Assembly (NCBI GenBank): GCA_905182985.1
Contig: CAJJDN010000104.1
Location: 126,061 to 170,855, forward strand
Length of the DNA: 44,795 nucleotides
Source: Paramecium sonneborni
Lineage: Eukaryota; Ciliophora; Oligohymenophorea; Peniculida; Parameciidae
Direction: 5' to 3'
The notes beneath the pieces were generated by a model that made no database searches, was not told the DNA's origin, and saw only the letters and a list, made by a program, of their open reading frames with translations. The position numbers and the translations under genes are program-made. Within the stretch, counting starts at the first letter, position 1. Every line of letters starts with the position of its first letter. Of this stretch, positions 27,661-39,550 are shown piece after piece.

Positions 27661-29681
27661 TCACTAATAAAACATACATGCATCTAAAATGAAATCTGAT
27701 GTATAAGTATTAGGTTTCTTGCTTTCACCTATTATATAAACATTTTTTGTTGCTTTTCTAACTACATTTCCTCCTCCAATTTTAATCAAATATTCAATCT
27801 CAGCTTTTGAAGGAATTACGTCTTCATCTACATAATATTTGCCTTCAAAAATTTAAATAATATTATCATTGCTTTCAAAATAATCATCTCTACTTTAAAT
27901 TATTTATTTAATGCTCAATCCAAATTATTTTTCAAAATCTTCACTCTCAGGTATATAATCTTAATGATTTAATTATTCATTTTATGCAATTGAATCTTTT
28001 AGCCAATCAAAAGTGACTATTTCAGCTCCATGCATGAGAGCTGCCAAAAATTTAAATGTTCTTTTAAAAGGAGTGCTTATTATCAATAAATCAAATTTCT
28101 CAAATTATGTCTCCACTAACTCAAGATTTAGTTTTATTAAATCTTTTTCTGAAGGAATTTAATCTTCCTAAAATCCACTGAAAGCAATAGTATAAAATTA
28201 TTTATCATTGTTGATCAATCTTTTTTTCCTTAGACCTTTTCTTTTCTTTGGTACAATATTAGAGGCCTTTTCTTCTAATATTTTTGTATTTGGTAATTCC
28301 ATTGAATTCGATTATCGAGGCAAATATTATTATTCTTTAGGTTTGATTTTTTCTTCTTCTAATTCTGATTTCGAATTATTGCTAATTTCATCAGTGATTT
28401 TTTTTAACATTCCAACTTTCTTTGTTACCTCTTTTTTTTTCTTTTCTTTCTTTTTTTTATTTTCAATATCTTTATTCTCTTATTATTTAAATTTCTTAAG
28501 AGTTTCTTCTTATTGAGATGGATTTCTTTCTTCTTAAATTTCATCAGTCTTCATACTAAATAGATTAGATTTTAGTGATTAAAATCTTTTAATAACAGGT
28601 TAGATTATATTTTAATTAGGTAATTCTGGTAAACTACCAAAAATATCATTTAATTCAATATTTGATTAGATTTCTATTTTAGGGGATGTATTATAATTTT
28701 ATTCTGATTATAAACTATTTATTCTTTTGAATGGAGAAATCTATGATTTTTATTCATCTTTATTGACTTATGATGAAAAAGCCTTTTCTAATTCTTCATC
28801 AATCACAGTTCCTTTTATTTCATCTTTTTTTTCAAAGAAATTTTATTATTCATCATCATTTACTGTAGCTCCTAATAATTAAGAATCAATAACTGTAGAA
28901 TCAATTATTTAATTTTGAGAAACTTAAATTTTTGGAATAACATTTGTAGTATTTTGCTGTTATTTTTTAATTTTAAATAAGTCACTAAAAAGTGTTCCTT
29001 TTTTTTAAATTTGAAGATGTTCTTTTTCAAATGGTTCTGTTTATGTGGCCATCTCTTGTTTAATATTAGATGCTTATTAATTCATTAATCTCATATTTGA
29101 ATACTAAACAATGAGTTCATTTAATGTGAATATTTCTTATTAATCTGGTTCTTCAATAATTAATGTAGATTAGCAAGGGTCTTATGTGTTTAATACCTAT
29201 GTATTTATAGATTATTATGTTGTTTATATAATAGGAGGTTATTATGGAATTTGAAGTATGTCTTCTAATGGCATAGTTCCTGGAAATTGTTCAAGATTTT
29301 AAGTGATTTAAAAATGATAGTTATCTTTTTATTGAAAAGATTGATGGGTTTCAAGAAGTTTAAATTTATAGTTTTAAAAGTAGTAATTTTTGGTTGGAAA
29401 CATTTCAATAAGAAAGTTTTTTGGAATTTCTACTTTGGAATATGGTTTCAGTGTAGAATCTTTAAATACATTGAAAGTGTCACTAAAATGAGTGAGATAT
29501 ACATCATTATTAATCATAGCCTATATTTTAAATTAAGTGTATTTACTATTGAAAAAAGTACATTTTAAACATTTCGGATAACAAATTTGCACAATTTTGA
29601 ATCGCTACCAAATTTATTTTCACCTTAAGTTAATCTGTATTTATAAATCTCTTGATCATTTTGATCTAATACTTAGATCAT
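27661..29681 (-). CDS. FHA plus tandem-BRCT protein (MDC1-like architecture)
   Basis: About 660 residues with one 26-nt intron (29521-29546). The N-terminus has FHA-like strands: YKYRLTQGENKFGSDSKLC, YLTHFSDTFNVF, TLKPYSKVEIP and KNYYFQNYKFKLLE, although the Arg after the glycine loop and the S-x-x-H pair of phosphothreonine binding are not evident. A Gln/Lys/Ser-rich linker of about 350 residues follows. The C-terminus reads as two BRCT repeats: YTIAFSGFQED, FDLLIISTPFKRTFKFLAAL, IVTFDWLKDSI and DYIPESEDFEKQFGLSI, then FEGKYYVDEDVIPSKAEIEY and IKIGGGNVVRK. The R-T-x-K-F-L-x-A-L pattern is as in MDC1 and PTIP, mediators that bind phosphorylated histone H2A variants at DNA breaks. That role is inferred only. 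Confidence 0.75.
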
Positions 29682-29769
29682 AAAATGTAATTAATTTATA
29701 ATAAAATTTTTAAAAGGAAAATATTATATAATGAAATGATCTTTTAATTATAAATTATAAGAATGATAT

Positions 29770-31577
29770 TCATTTTTATCTCTTTTCAGACCCAAATAAT
29801 TTTTACAAATTTGAATTTTTATGAAACTAATAATTTGTAGTAGTTTTAGGGTACAAAATTTAAACAAACTATTCAGTTTTAATTCTATCTTTTTCATTTT
29901 TATGGAAATTTGAATCAGGCATAGTAGCAGTTCTTTCAGAACTAATTTAACCTTTAGTTGATTCTAGAATTTATTTAAGAGCCTAGAATTTATAATGTAA
30001 TGATACTTTGATATCAGGATTTGAATTCTATTATTATTACATAGTTTTGGAATAAGCATGTGTAACTTTAGATGATTGAATTAATGAAGAAGATTTATTT
30101 GAAAACTCATTTTTTTTAAGTAAATCTGTAATTTCTGACTTTCCAGAATATTTAGGTACTCTTCTTACTTCGGAAGGTGAGATTTACTAAAAATATTTAA
30201 TAGTTTATAGATACTCTTTATCTTTCTGGTGAATTAATATCAGAATTAGGTATATTTTCAATATTAAGCTAGGCTAAATTGACATGATTAGATCTATTAG
30301 GTTTATGTTCTGGTTTTAGAGGTAAATCTTCTCTTGAGAAATAAAAGTTTTTAAGAATAAGGTTTGGATTATTATCAGTATTCTAATAATTAGATATATA
30401 TAAATACCACATATTCTTTTTAAAGATTGATTGCATATTATTTTCTGAATTCAGAATCACCTTTATTAAATTCTTCTTCATCAAAATTGTATTTTAAAGG
30501 TTCAGGTTTATAAGGGGTTTAAAGTTTTTTATTAAGAATATCTTCAAAGTTGATTCCTTCAAACCAAGGATGACTTAAGATTTCTACAATGCCTTAAGAT
30601 TATCCCAATCTTTCTTATGGATCCTTTTCTAATAATTAGCATATTAATTCTTTTAATAGATCAGATATTTAAACATATGGAGGGAAAGAGACCTATTCAG
30701 ATAAAATGGAAGTGTAGATTTCTTAAGTATTATGTGAATAAAAAGGTGGTAAACCTGTCACTAATTCATATAAAAGTGCACCTAAACAATAACAATCTAC
30801 TAAATAATTATGTCCACTCTTTAAAAGCATTTCAGGAGCCATGTATTCTGGTGATCCACAAAATGAATATGCATAATCTTCATTTGTCATATTTGGTTTA
30901 CTTAAACCAAAATCACTTAATAAAAGATGTCCTTTTAAATCTAATAAAATATTTTCTGGTTTTATATCTCTATATACTATATTTTAAGAATGTAAATATG
31001 CCATTCCTATACATATTTCAACAAAATAATATTTGGCATCTTCCTCAGATAAACGTTTTAATTTTCTAAGATGATAAAATAATTCACCACCAGCACAATA
31101 ATCTAATACAAAGGCTATGTAATATTTAGTTTCAAATGCAAAATGTAAAGGAGTAATAAATTCATTATCCATATTTACCATAATATCTCTTTCATTTTGT
31201 ACTATCACTTCCTTTTGATTTTCCATTATAAAGTTTTTGTCAATCAATTTTAATGCATAAAATTTACCATTATCTCTTTTTCTCACTAAATACACTCTTG
31301 AAAATCCTCCTACTCCAATACATTTAACCAACATAAAATCTCTCAATGAAACTCTCTTACCATGAAGAGGTTAAGAAAGTAAAGGTTATAATTATAAAGT
31401 CATCCCTTAAAATACATTTAAAGACAAATTTGGTAAACTTAAATAGTAATCAAAAGGAATGTTTTTCTATATCGTAAAGAATTAACATATTTTATTAATT
31501 TCTATTAATACATTATTATATTAACCTTCTTAAATCTAAACTTCTTCAGTTGATCCAGTTCCTCCTCCTTATTTCAT
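29770..31577 (-). CDS. AGC-family serine/threonine protein kinase
   Basis: The catalytic domain shows GVGGFSRVYLVRK (glycine loop), YALKLIDK (ATP-anchoring Lys), VYRDIKPENILLD (catalytic loop), LLLSDFGLSKP (metal-binding DFG) and FCGSPEYMAPEML, with GLPPFY and LLEKDPQERLG in the C-lobe. The order and the YRDIKPEN form place it with AGC kinases such as S6K, AKT and PKA. The usual T-loop Thr before CGTPEY appears as Ser. An N-terminal region of about 90 residues precedes the kinase, and a Ser/Asn/Gln-rich tail of about 200 residues follows, with introns of 25 and 28 nt in it. The start at 31577 was chosen because the upstream gene's TGA lies 53 bp away; the frame itself stays open further upstream. 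Confidence 0.85.
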
Positions 31578-31629
31578 AAAGGATTTTTCAATACAAGCTA
31601 TTTACTGAATCAAATAATTATATAAGTTA

Positions 31630-32489
31630 TCAGTTGTTTAACCTATAAAATTATAATAATAGTGATATCTATATAACTTTATAAAAATATTATTACTTTT
31701 AGCCTTTATAAACTAAAATTATCTTTAACTATTTTTAAGAATCATAATGATTTGATTCTTCACGATTATTTCTTTTTTATGAATCACTTCTTTATTATGT
31801 TGATTGATTTGTAGATCTTATTTCATTATTATTTTTGTGGAATTACTTCTTGTTTTTACTTAAGATCTATTCAATCGATTACTTTAATGTATGAGAATCT
31901 GACAGTAAAGATTATTTATTTTGTCTCATCGTAAAGTATTATTAATAGTCAAATGCCTATATATTCTTTTATTCTTTTGCACTCTTTATCTAAAGATCCA
32001 TAAACTATTGATCTACTGTAGATTTCGGTAACTTATTACTACTCTAAGCCATTTAACTCATCTTATTGTATTTTATTGTATTTTTTTATTATTTTGGTTC
32101 CATTTACAAAGTAGCTAGAGACAGATTCTTTCCTTTTAACAACTACTTCTTATTTGAATTACATTCTTCTGTTTAGATACGCTTAAATAATAAAGATTAA
32201 TTACATTCGATATTTTTAATCGTTCACTTTTCTAACTATTTAAATTATCAATACTTCTACTCTGTTGTAATTAAGTCTTTATATTATTAGTCACCTAATT
32301 AAGAGTATTTCTCTCATTTTTAAAATATTCTAATAAATCTTATTTTGTATTTTTAGCACCTGTGGTTATGCTTTCAGTCTTTATTATTTTCCCACTATTC
32401 TTTTTTTATTTAAATTCCATTGAATAAGGATTGTCTTAAAGACTGCCTCTTCCACTTGTTTACATTGCTTAAGATTAATAATTTTTCAT
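31630..32489 (-). CDS. Low-complexity Gln/Ser/Lys/Asn-rich protein
   Basis: About 275 residues with no recognised domain. One 23-nt intron near 32185-32207 restores the frame; without it TGA follows soon. The sequence is rich in Gln, Asn, Ser and Lys, with short helical stretches, and looks intrinsically disordered. The last 35 codons before TGA 31630-31632 have a more hydrophobic, less protein-like character, so the true 3' end could involve another intron. The neighbour downstream is the AGC kinase, 53 bp away on the same strand. Confidence 0.6.
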
Positions 32490-32629
32490 TAACGATAATT
32501 ATAATTATGAATAACCATAACTTGTATGGAATCCATACTTAATAAATTTAAGCAAAATATATTCATAATTCTATAAATTAATTGAAAAAGACTTCAAATT
32601 AATATAAACTGACTAGTTTAATACTAAAA

Positions 32630-35221
32630 TCATTCTTTATTTTACTTTCTCATTTCCATCATCTTTTGTTTTGCTTCTACTTTTGTATTTTGTACTAAGT
32701 CAGTCATTAGAGAAATGAATATTGGAATCATTATCATAGTGATTGTAATTATAATAATGTATTGTAACTAATATTTTAAACTATTATTATTACATATTTT
32801 GTCTCGAAAGAATAGATTAATTCTTTAGCATAAGTATTGTAAAACCCTTATTATTCTATATCATTGTCTAATCCAAACCTTAATGTGCATCTAAGCAATC
32901 CCAAAAATGTATAAAAAAAATTATCATGATTAACAAGTCTTGCCTGAATTGTTACGATCCATGACATTGCACAAACACTTATTATGTACATCAAAACAAG
33001 TAACAAAAACCAAGACTCTTTATTGAACTATTATATAATAAAATTAAAATTGTTTACTCTTATCATAACTAATCCATAACATTTTAGGTATGGACTCCAA
33101 TTTCCCATAAATCTCACAATAGAAATCATTAAAAATATCACTAAAATAGCTGAAAACAATCTATTCACAAATAATGGTTCTATCAAAGCACTTGTGTCTT
33201 AATATTAATCTGAAAACAAATCTATTTCATTTAATGCATCCTCATAAAATGTATCAACTGTGTTCTTCATAACCATACAAAATTAGCATAATATATCTAA
33301 TATTCATATTTTTAATTTACAGATGTAATCAAAAACAAGAGGAATTCTAATTGTAATGTAAACCACTTTTAAATTGATAATTATATATTCTCCTACAATC
33401 AATTCTTTCTATTATATATCCTTTAAATCACTTTCACTAATTTCCTTTTTTTTAGCTTCCATTTTTTTTTTCCTATTTAATAAATCCATATATTATAAGT
33501 ATATGACAATCAGATTATTTTTAGTTCCTTAAAAGTATAAACCGAAAAAATCTAATAAATATATATGTTCTCTACCGAAAAATGAGGAGATTAATAGAAC
33601 AATAGAACAATAAAATATAATATCTTTGTTAACTAGAACTTATTGTGAAATTTCACTTAAATTAAATGCTTCTGCTTTAAAACTATTATAATTGAGAAGA
33701 CGCTAAAGATTAAATTAATTAATATTTACATCATTGAATAAGTAAAGAGTAGTGATTGTGACTTATACAAGTCTTTATGTTGGACTATTATAATAATTTA
33801 AAATGAATTGAGATTCTTTTATATTAAATTACAACCAATTTTCAGACATCATTAAATCATAACTATCTTTAAATGATGACCTTGAAGTCAAATTAAATTC
33901 CCAAATATAACCTCCAAATTGCTCATTGTAAACTTTAGGGTCAAAATTTGATTTGGAATAGTTTTTATTTAAATCACTTGTTTATGTTATGTCAAATTAT
34001 AAACATGATTAATTTAAATCAACAAAAATTTATTTTTGATTTTAATTTAATATTTGACAATTGTTGATGTCATCCTAATTATCATTAAATATTTACTATA
34101 CCAACAAGAGTTTAAACAAGCAAACCAGATTTGAGAGGATACGTCGGATTAGTTGATCCATTTGATATTGATAGTGAAATAATTTCTGATATATTAATGA
34201 TTGGAGAGATGTATGATTTTTAAATAGCCATATTTAAGTTTAAATTTTGTAATAATTAAGAGTTGGTAAAAAAATCTATTTCATTGATTTCAACAATTGT
34301 ATAAAGAATTAAAAGCGATAAGAACAAAATAGATTCTAAAATATACTTGAATCTTGTTAAGTAATCCATATATTTAGACCAATTTATATCCTTTTCTATT
34401 CTCCTTATTGATCTAAGTTATTTAGTCATTAATTCTTAGATACCTCCTTCAAATCCAAAATCTGCTTCTGTTTATTTTGTATCTTCTTTAGTTTTTTTTT
34501 ATTTTACAATTTGTATACCTATAGCAGGTTGATAGTTTTTTAATAACTCATAAATTGGAGGATAAAGTTAATCTAATATATTCATATCAGGTTAGAGTAC
34601 ATTTCCCAATAAATCTACATAAAATATCTCTTATTCCTCTGCCATACAACATGACTTCACAATTTGTTTTAATTCTCTAAATGTACGTATTGTTCCTGGT
34701 ACTTTAACAATTAAAGAGCTATGTCCTTATTTTAATGTTAGATAGTATCCATTTTCTATAATTACTTTTTCATCTTCCTATTCTTTCTTTTTTTCTTCTT
34801 TTTGCTAATTCTAAGTCATTATCAGATTTCCAACTTATAACTATCTCTTTGATATTTCTTGTTCTTAAATACTTTCTAAATACTCTTTTTTGCTGGTGCT
34901 TAGAAGAAATAGATTTAATGTTTAAATCACATTATTTTCTACCATCTCATCCAAACCTTAATTTTAGTCTGTTTGACGAATAGTTTTTAATGTCTGATTA
35001 TGTTTACTGTATTCTTCCATAGATTTAATCAAAGATTCATACTCCTAAAAGATATTTTATTTAAATACTTTTTCTACTCTACCTATCTCGTCAAAATAAA
35101 AATCATTCAATTTTTCTTCTTCTACTTATTCTTAATGAAGTCTTTTGAACTCTTCTTTGAGAGTATCTCTTTATTTTTTAAATGGAGCCAACTTTTTATT
35201 ATTGTATTGATTATTGCTCAT
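32630..35221 (-). CDS. Polycystin/mucolipin-type cation channel (PKD2-like)
   Basis: About 840 residues. The N-terminal 290 residues are cytosolic and charged, with a coiled-coil start (RDTLKEEFKRLHQEQVEEEK). The first membrane helix (YILESILFLSLLILYTIVEI) is followed by a large loop of about 200 residues that matches the extracellular polycystin (TOP) domain in position and in features such as QFGGYIWEFNL. Then come the S2-S6 helices, including VNRLFSAILVIFLMISIVRFM, a pore region NFFYTFLGLLRCTLRFGLDND and S6 ending IFISLMTDLVQNTK. PKD2 channels pass calcium and other cations in cilia and plasma membrane. Introns include one of 30 nt before the S5 helix and one of 26 nt after SFETKY. Stop TGA 32630-32632. 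Confidence 0.83.
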
Positions 35222-35299
35222 TTAATTAAAAAGTAGTATAAATTGAAATATAATAATTAAAAAAGAGAATATACTAAAATAGGATATTAATATCATAAA

Positions 35300-35935
35300 T
35301 CAAATAACAGAATTGAGGTATGATTTAAATGATTCTTGACTCACTATTAATTAATTTAAATTCTCCTTTAATTTTGATGATTTTAAACCAAAATTGACTT
35401 TGCATTATAAACTTCTATTGCTCTTAACTACATCTTTATATTCTCTTTATAAATCTTCATACTCTTCTTAAAATTCTTATTTTTAAGAGATTAAATGCAT
35501 GCATTTTTAGAGTAATCGAAACATGTCTTCATTTCCTTTTTTTTAGTCAAGCTTTTACTTTCCTATTAAAATTTATAGAATATTAAGGTTTTTCTGTTTC
35601 AGAGTAGGCTTCTATTAAGATTAATCAAGATCATTAATCTATGTTTTTTACTATGTCATTTGGTTCATGCTATTATAAAGCATACTAGAAAAGGCCTTCT
35701 CATTAAATGAATATTTTGGACGATGATGGGTCATCTTTGCTGGTGGTGATTATGCAAGTGATTTTACTTCTGATTTTCTATGCATCTTTATATATTCAAT
35801 TAAGTTCTTCATTTATGAATTTCTATGAATTCGTGCATCAATTTAACTTGATTTTAGAGTACCTGAGTATTTCTCCAAAAATTCTAATTTCGAATTCACA
35901 AATTCAAGACTTACTATACTCAAGTTATCTACCAT
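35300..35935 (-). CDS. Coiled-coil protein, 5' end uncertain
   Basis: From ATG 35933-35935 to TGA 35300-35302 the frame is open for 211 residues without an intron. The protein alternates polar linker with helical, coiled-coil-like segments, the clearest near the C-terminus (QEEYEDLQREYKDVVKS). Coding character continues upstream of this ATG for another 20 codons (DLDEEYRQLVQRI), so the real start is probably further left in a separate exon near 36008. No family recognised. Only 79 bp separate it from the polycystin gene start. Confidence 0.6.
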
Positions 35936-36089
35936 GTAATTTATTCTCTAAACTAATTATCTATACTCTTCATCTAAATCTTGACATTGACTAATAATTG
36001 ACAACATTTATTTTAACGAACAAAAATATTAATTTATCACTATATTTCCTTTATTAATATGGTTTCTCCACAAATCAACCGTTAATCCA

Positions 36090-36446
36090 ATGATGAATTT
36101 ACAAGATTAATCTTTATCTCATTTTAAAGAGGAGGATTCAGATTTTGAATTTAAATAAGTTTCAAAAAAATGCAACTATTCTGGAGGTTTTTTTTCAGTA
36201 GACCTCCTAAAATCCTAAATTTTTTAAAGAAAATTAAAAATAGCTAAGCAAATAAATTAGCCTTTTAAAAACTATAATAATAATAAATTTGACAAACATA
36301 AATAATTATTTTAAAATAATATCACTTCAGTTTTGAAAATTCAACACATACCTGAATCAAAATTAATGACCACATTTTATTCAAATATATTATGTCTAAA
36401 AACATATAATTAAATATTAAAACATGAATTAAGATTAGGTATATGA
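36090..36446 (+). CDS. Small hypothetical protein
   Basis: An intron-free frame of 118 codons from ATG 36090 to TGA 36444-36446, beginning with an acidic, Ser-rich segment and continuing with Lys/Asn/Gln-rich sequence. Composition is protein-like with TAA/TAG as Gln. No domain recognised; a 3' extension through an intron starting GTATATGAAG near 36440 is possible. A short inverted repeat (GGAGGT...ACCTCC) at about 36184-36207 lies inside the frame and is probably chance. Confidence 0.5.
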
Positions 36447-36650
36447 AGATTAATATTAAAAAAATTTCTAATTATTAATCATGTCTAGAAAGTTGAGTAA
36501 AATATACAAAATTTTGAATTGATTTATTAATATATAATGATTTTATTTTTTAAATAAGAATAATAATTAATATACAGAATAATACTGATTTAGGTTTAAA
36601 ATTTAAAAATAGTTTTTTTTGAAAAGTAAAATCTATTAATTAATAAGAAA

Positions 36651-38848
36651 TCAATTTGATAGATATTCTTCGGCTATTTTTGATAAATCTAAATCATTTT
36701 CATTTATATCTTGGCTTTTTAACTCAATCTTTTCAAGATCTACATTTTCTAAAAATTGAAACATAGTATCAGAATTTTAATCAGAATTAAAATTCTATTT
36801 TTACTTTACGATATCATTTAACTACTCTAAACTTGAGACAGTTAAACTTTCTTCATCTTATTGAATAGATTTAAGTTTAGTTGAAATGGTAAATTAATCT
36901 TCAACAAAATTTTGTTTAGTTTGCAACTTGATTTTTAATTTTTTAGTTTATGCATTTTCTTCTAATTGTTTTGGTTTAATAAATTAATCTATTTTGGTCA
37001 ATTGTATTTTTTTATCTTAAACTTTTTTTGGTTTAGTTATAGAACTAGATGATAATAATAAAGGTTAATAGAGTTATTTGGTTTGTTATTTTTCTTCTGT
37101 TTCTTCGGAGATGATATTTGAATTTTTGGTAAAGAATTTTTCAAGTTTAATTTATTTAGTTTCCTACTATTCCGTATTTTTGTTAGTTCTTTTTTATTTT
37201 TTGAGATCTTTATTTTTAGTTTGAATAGAATCTTGTTATTTAATTTTAATTTCAATAGAATTAATATCTCCATCAATAAATTAAATTTAAGGTTGTGATA
37301 TTAAGATTCTAGGATTACTGGAATATAAATTAATATTAAATTCTTTAAGTTCTTTGATTAATTTAGAATATTTATTAACAGATTTTTCATAATCAGCAGC
37401 TTCTTTACCTTCTGTTAATAAGACAATAATTTTTCCATCTCTTTTTCTGCCAGTTCTTCCCATTCTTTATATCATTCTTATAGGACTGAAACCACTATCA
37501 TAACATATGATCAAATCAACTTCTCCAATATCGAGACCTTCTTCAGCGATACATGTAGCAACAAGAACATTAAGTTCTTTTTTAAATTTCTAAGTAGTAT
37601 TTAGATTATACATCAATAACTTATAATTATTCTTTTTATTTCATTCCTGCTTAATTTTTAGTACTAGCTTATCCAACAAATATTGAAGCCTTTACATTTT
37701 CAACTTAATTTATATGATTACACAATAATTAAGCATTATCTCTACTATTAGTAAAAATGATGACTTTAGATTCATTATGTGCAAAATGATTTTTACATAT
37801 TTCTTTTAATTTATAAATTTTAGGATGTACTTCTTCAATATCATCCAATTCCATATATTTAACATAGGGTTGAATTCCTTATTCTAATAATATTTTTTTA
37901 GCATATGATAATTTATGCAAATGAGAAAGATGTTCAAAAACTTTGTTTGAGTTTGGTTAACCAATTTAAAATTACAATTAAGAATTTTTAAGAAATTCTC
38001 TAAGTTTGAAACAAGCTCCATAACTAAATATATTTGCTCTAGAACAAACTCTAATTAATTCTACAGGTAGAATCCCAAAACTTAATATTACATTTAATAA
38101 TGGTTGAATTTGTTTATTAAGCTAATCTAAGATTTCACAATTATCAAATGATACTACAATCTTTTCTACAGATTTAAATTTTAAATATGGAACAACTTCA
38201 GGATCATTCTCATCCTTTAACTAATATTAAATAAATATATTTATTATATACTTCTATTTTTGCAATCCTTAAATTTGCCACTACTTATTAAATTTATTCA
38301 AGATTATTACCAGGAGTTGCACTTAATGCAATTATTCTTGTATTATATAGTAATCTTTTAACTATATTTGTATATGCATAATCTCCTACACCTTTATGAG
38401 CTTCATCTAAAACAACCAAAACTATATTTTGAATTAAATCTTCATTTAAATCATTTTCAAGTGTCTAAGGTGTTGAAAAATATATTTAAGATTAATATGT
38501 TCTATCATTTTTTGATAATTTTCCGTCAATTCCAAATTTCTTCATTGCTTCTTATTATTATGCCACTAAAGGTCTTGTTGGTGCTAAAAAGAATATCTTT
38601 CCTTTTGGAAACCATCTACTAAAATTTAATATTGCCATTGAAGCTATAAAAGTCTTTCCTAAACCTGTTGGTAAACAAACCATTGTATTGTAATAGAATG
38701 TAGACTAAACTATTGTAAATTAATATAATCGAAATTCATTTTGCAGAGAATATAACCAAATCTTGCTGCTGTTCTCATCTATGTCATTTTGTTTTTCTCC
38801 ATAATCTATGGAGGGAAATATCTATATAAACTTTGTAATTTAATTCAT
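36651..38848 (-). CDS. FANCM/Mph1/Hef-type DNA helicase (translocase)
   Basis: The N-terminal part reads [20 protein letters not shown], then the Walker A motif [40 protein letters not shown], the DEAH box [13 protein letters not shown] and [10 protein letters not shown], matching FANCM/Mph1 rather than Dicer or RIG-I. The C-terminal helicase lobe has [38 protein letters not shown] and [14 protein letters not shown] Lys/Gln-rich tail of about 180 residues follows, with no ERCC4-type nuclease or FANCM C-terminal domain visible. FANCM proteins remodel stalled forks and branched DNA. Two introns fit (31 and 22 nt). The ATG at 38846-38848 gives the only frame that reads continuously into the helicase. 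Confidence 0.87.
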
Positions 38849-38965
38849 TTATTTAACAAATAGTTAAAATTTAACAGGAATTTTAAATAATATAAGGAAA
38901 TTCATAGAATATATATCTCAAAAGAGATATCTTACTTCATATATATTGACAATTAATTACTGATT

Positions 38966-39526
38966 ATGAAGTTTGTTCCACTTACAATACATCTTTAGAC
39001 AGTTGCAGAATTGTATGAAAAATGTGCTTAACTATCTGAATAAATAAAGGAATAAAACTCTAATACTGATCAAGATTCTAATAGCACAAATGAAAATACA
39101 CAAATTTAAAATAATATTCAAATTGATGAAATTCAAAATATATCTCCTAAATCTTAAATAACGAAAAATAAAGAAAATATTAAGCAAAATATTACTAAAT
39201 TTAAAACTTAACATAATTGTAAAGTTTAAAATTAATGTTCTGATTGCAATTAAGTTTATCAAGTAAAAATTAAAAAGAAAAATTTTAATAATAAGAATAG
39301 TTAATATAAATGTAAAAAATCTAAGAAAGGTATATAATTAATGAAAAAATTAAAAACATAAAAAAAATAAAAATAATTTGAAATAAATTTAAGTGAAAGA
39401 TGCAATAGTGAAAATTCTAAAAAAAGCAAATCTGAAATAAAGAATACTTCTATAATTCAAAATGAGGATGAAAGAAATGATAATGAAAATCAGGAAAACC
39501 ATGATGAATTTGAAATTTCATTATGA
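38966..39526 (+). CDS. Lys/Asn/Gln-rich hypothetical protein
   Basis: An intron-free frame of 186 codons from ATG 38966-38968 to TGA 39524-39526. It starts with about 30 residues of amphipathic helix (TVAELYEKCAQLSEQIKE) and continues with a low-complexity, strongly basic then acidic tail. A few Cys residues in the middle (NCKVQNQCSDCNQ) recall a zinc-binding knot but do not form a recognised finger. It is divergent from the helicase gene with 117 bp between starts, and its stop is 24 bp from the stop of the TLDc gene. Confidence 0.6.
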
Positions 39527-39550
39527 TAAAATATACATAGATATATAGAT

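Noticed and set aside
28208..28516. Plus-strand frame with apparent membrane segments
   Set aside because: It is the mirror of the Lys/Glu-rich linker and BRCT start of the FHA-BRCT gene, which reads well on the minus strand.
30617..31069. Plus-strand frame of 150 codons
   Set aside because: It lies opposite the AGC kinase catalytic domain, whose motifs are unmistakable on the minus strand.
31578..31745. Longer N-terminus for the AGC kinase starting at 31745
   Set aside because: It would overlap the 3' part of the upstream same-strand gene; the ATG at 31577 leaves a normal 53-bp spacer.
37037..37276. Minus-strand Lys/Asn frame of 79 codons
   Set aside because: It is an alternative phase of the low-complexity tail of the FANCM-like helicase.
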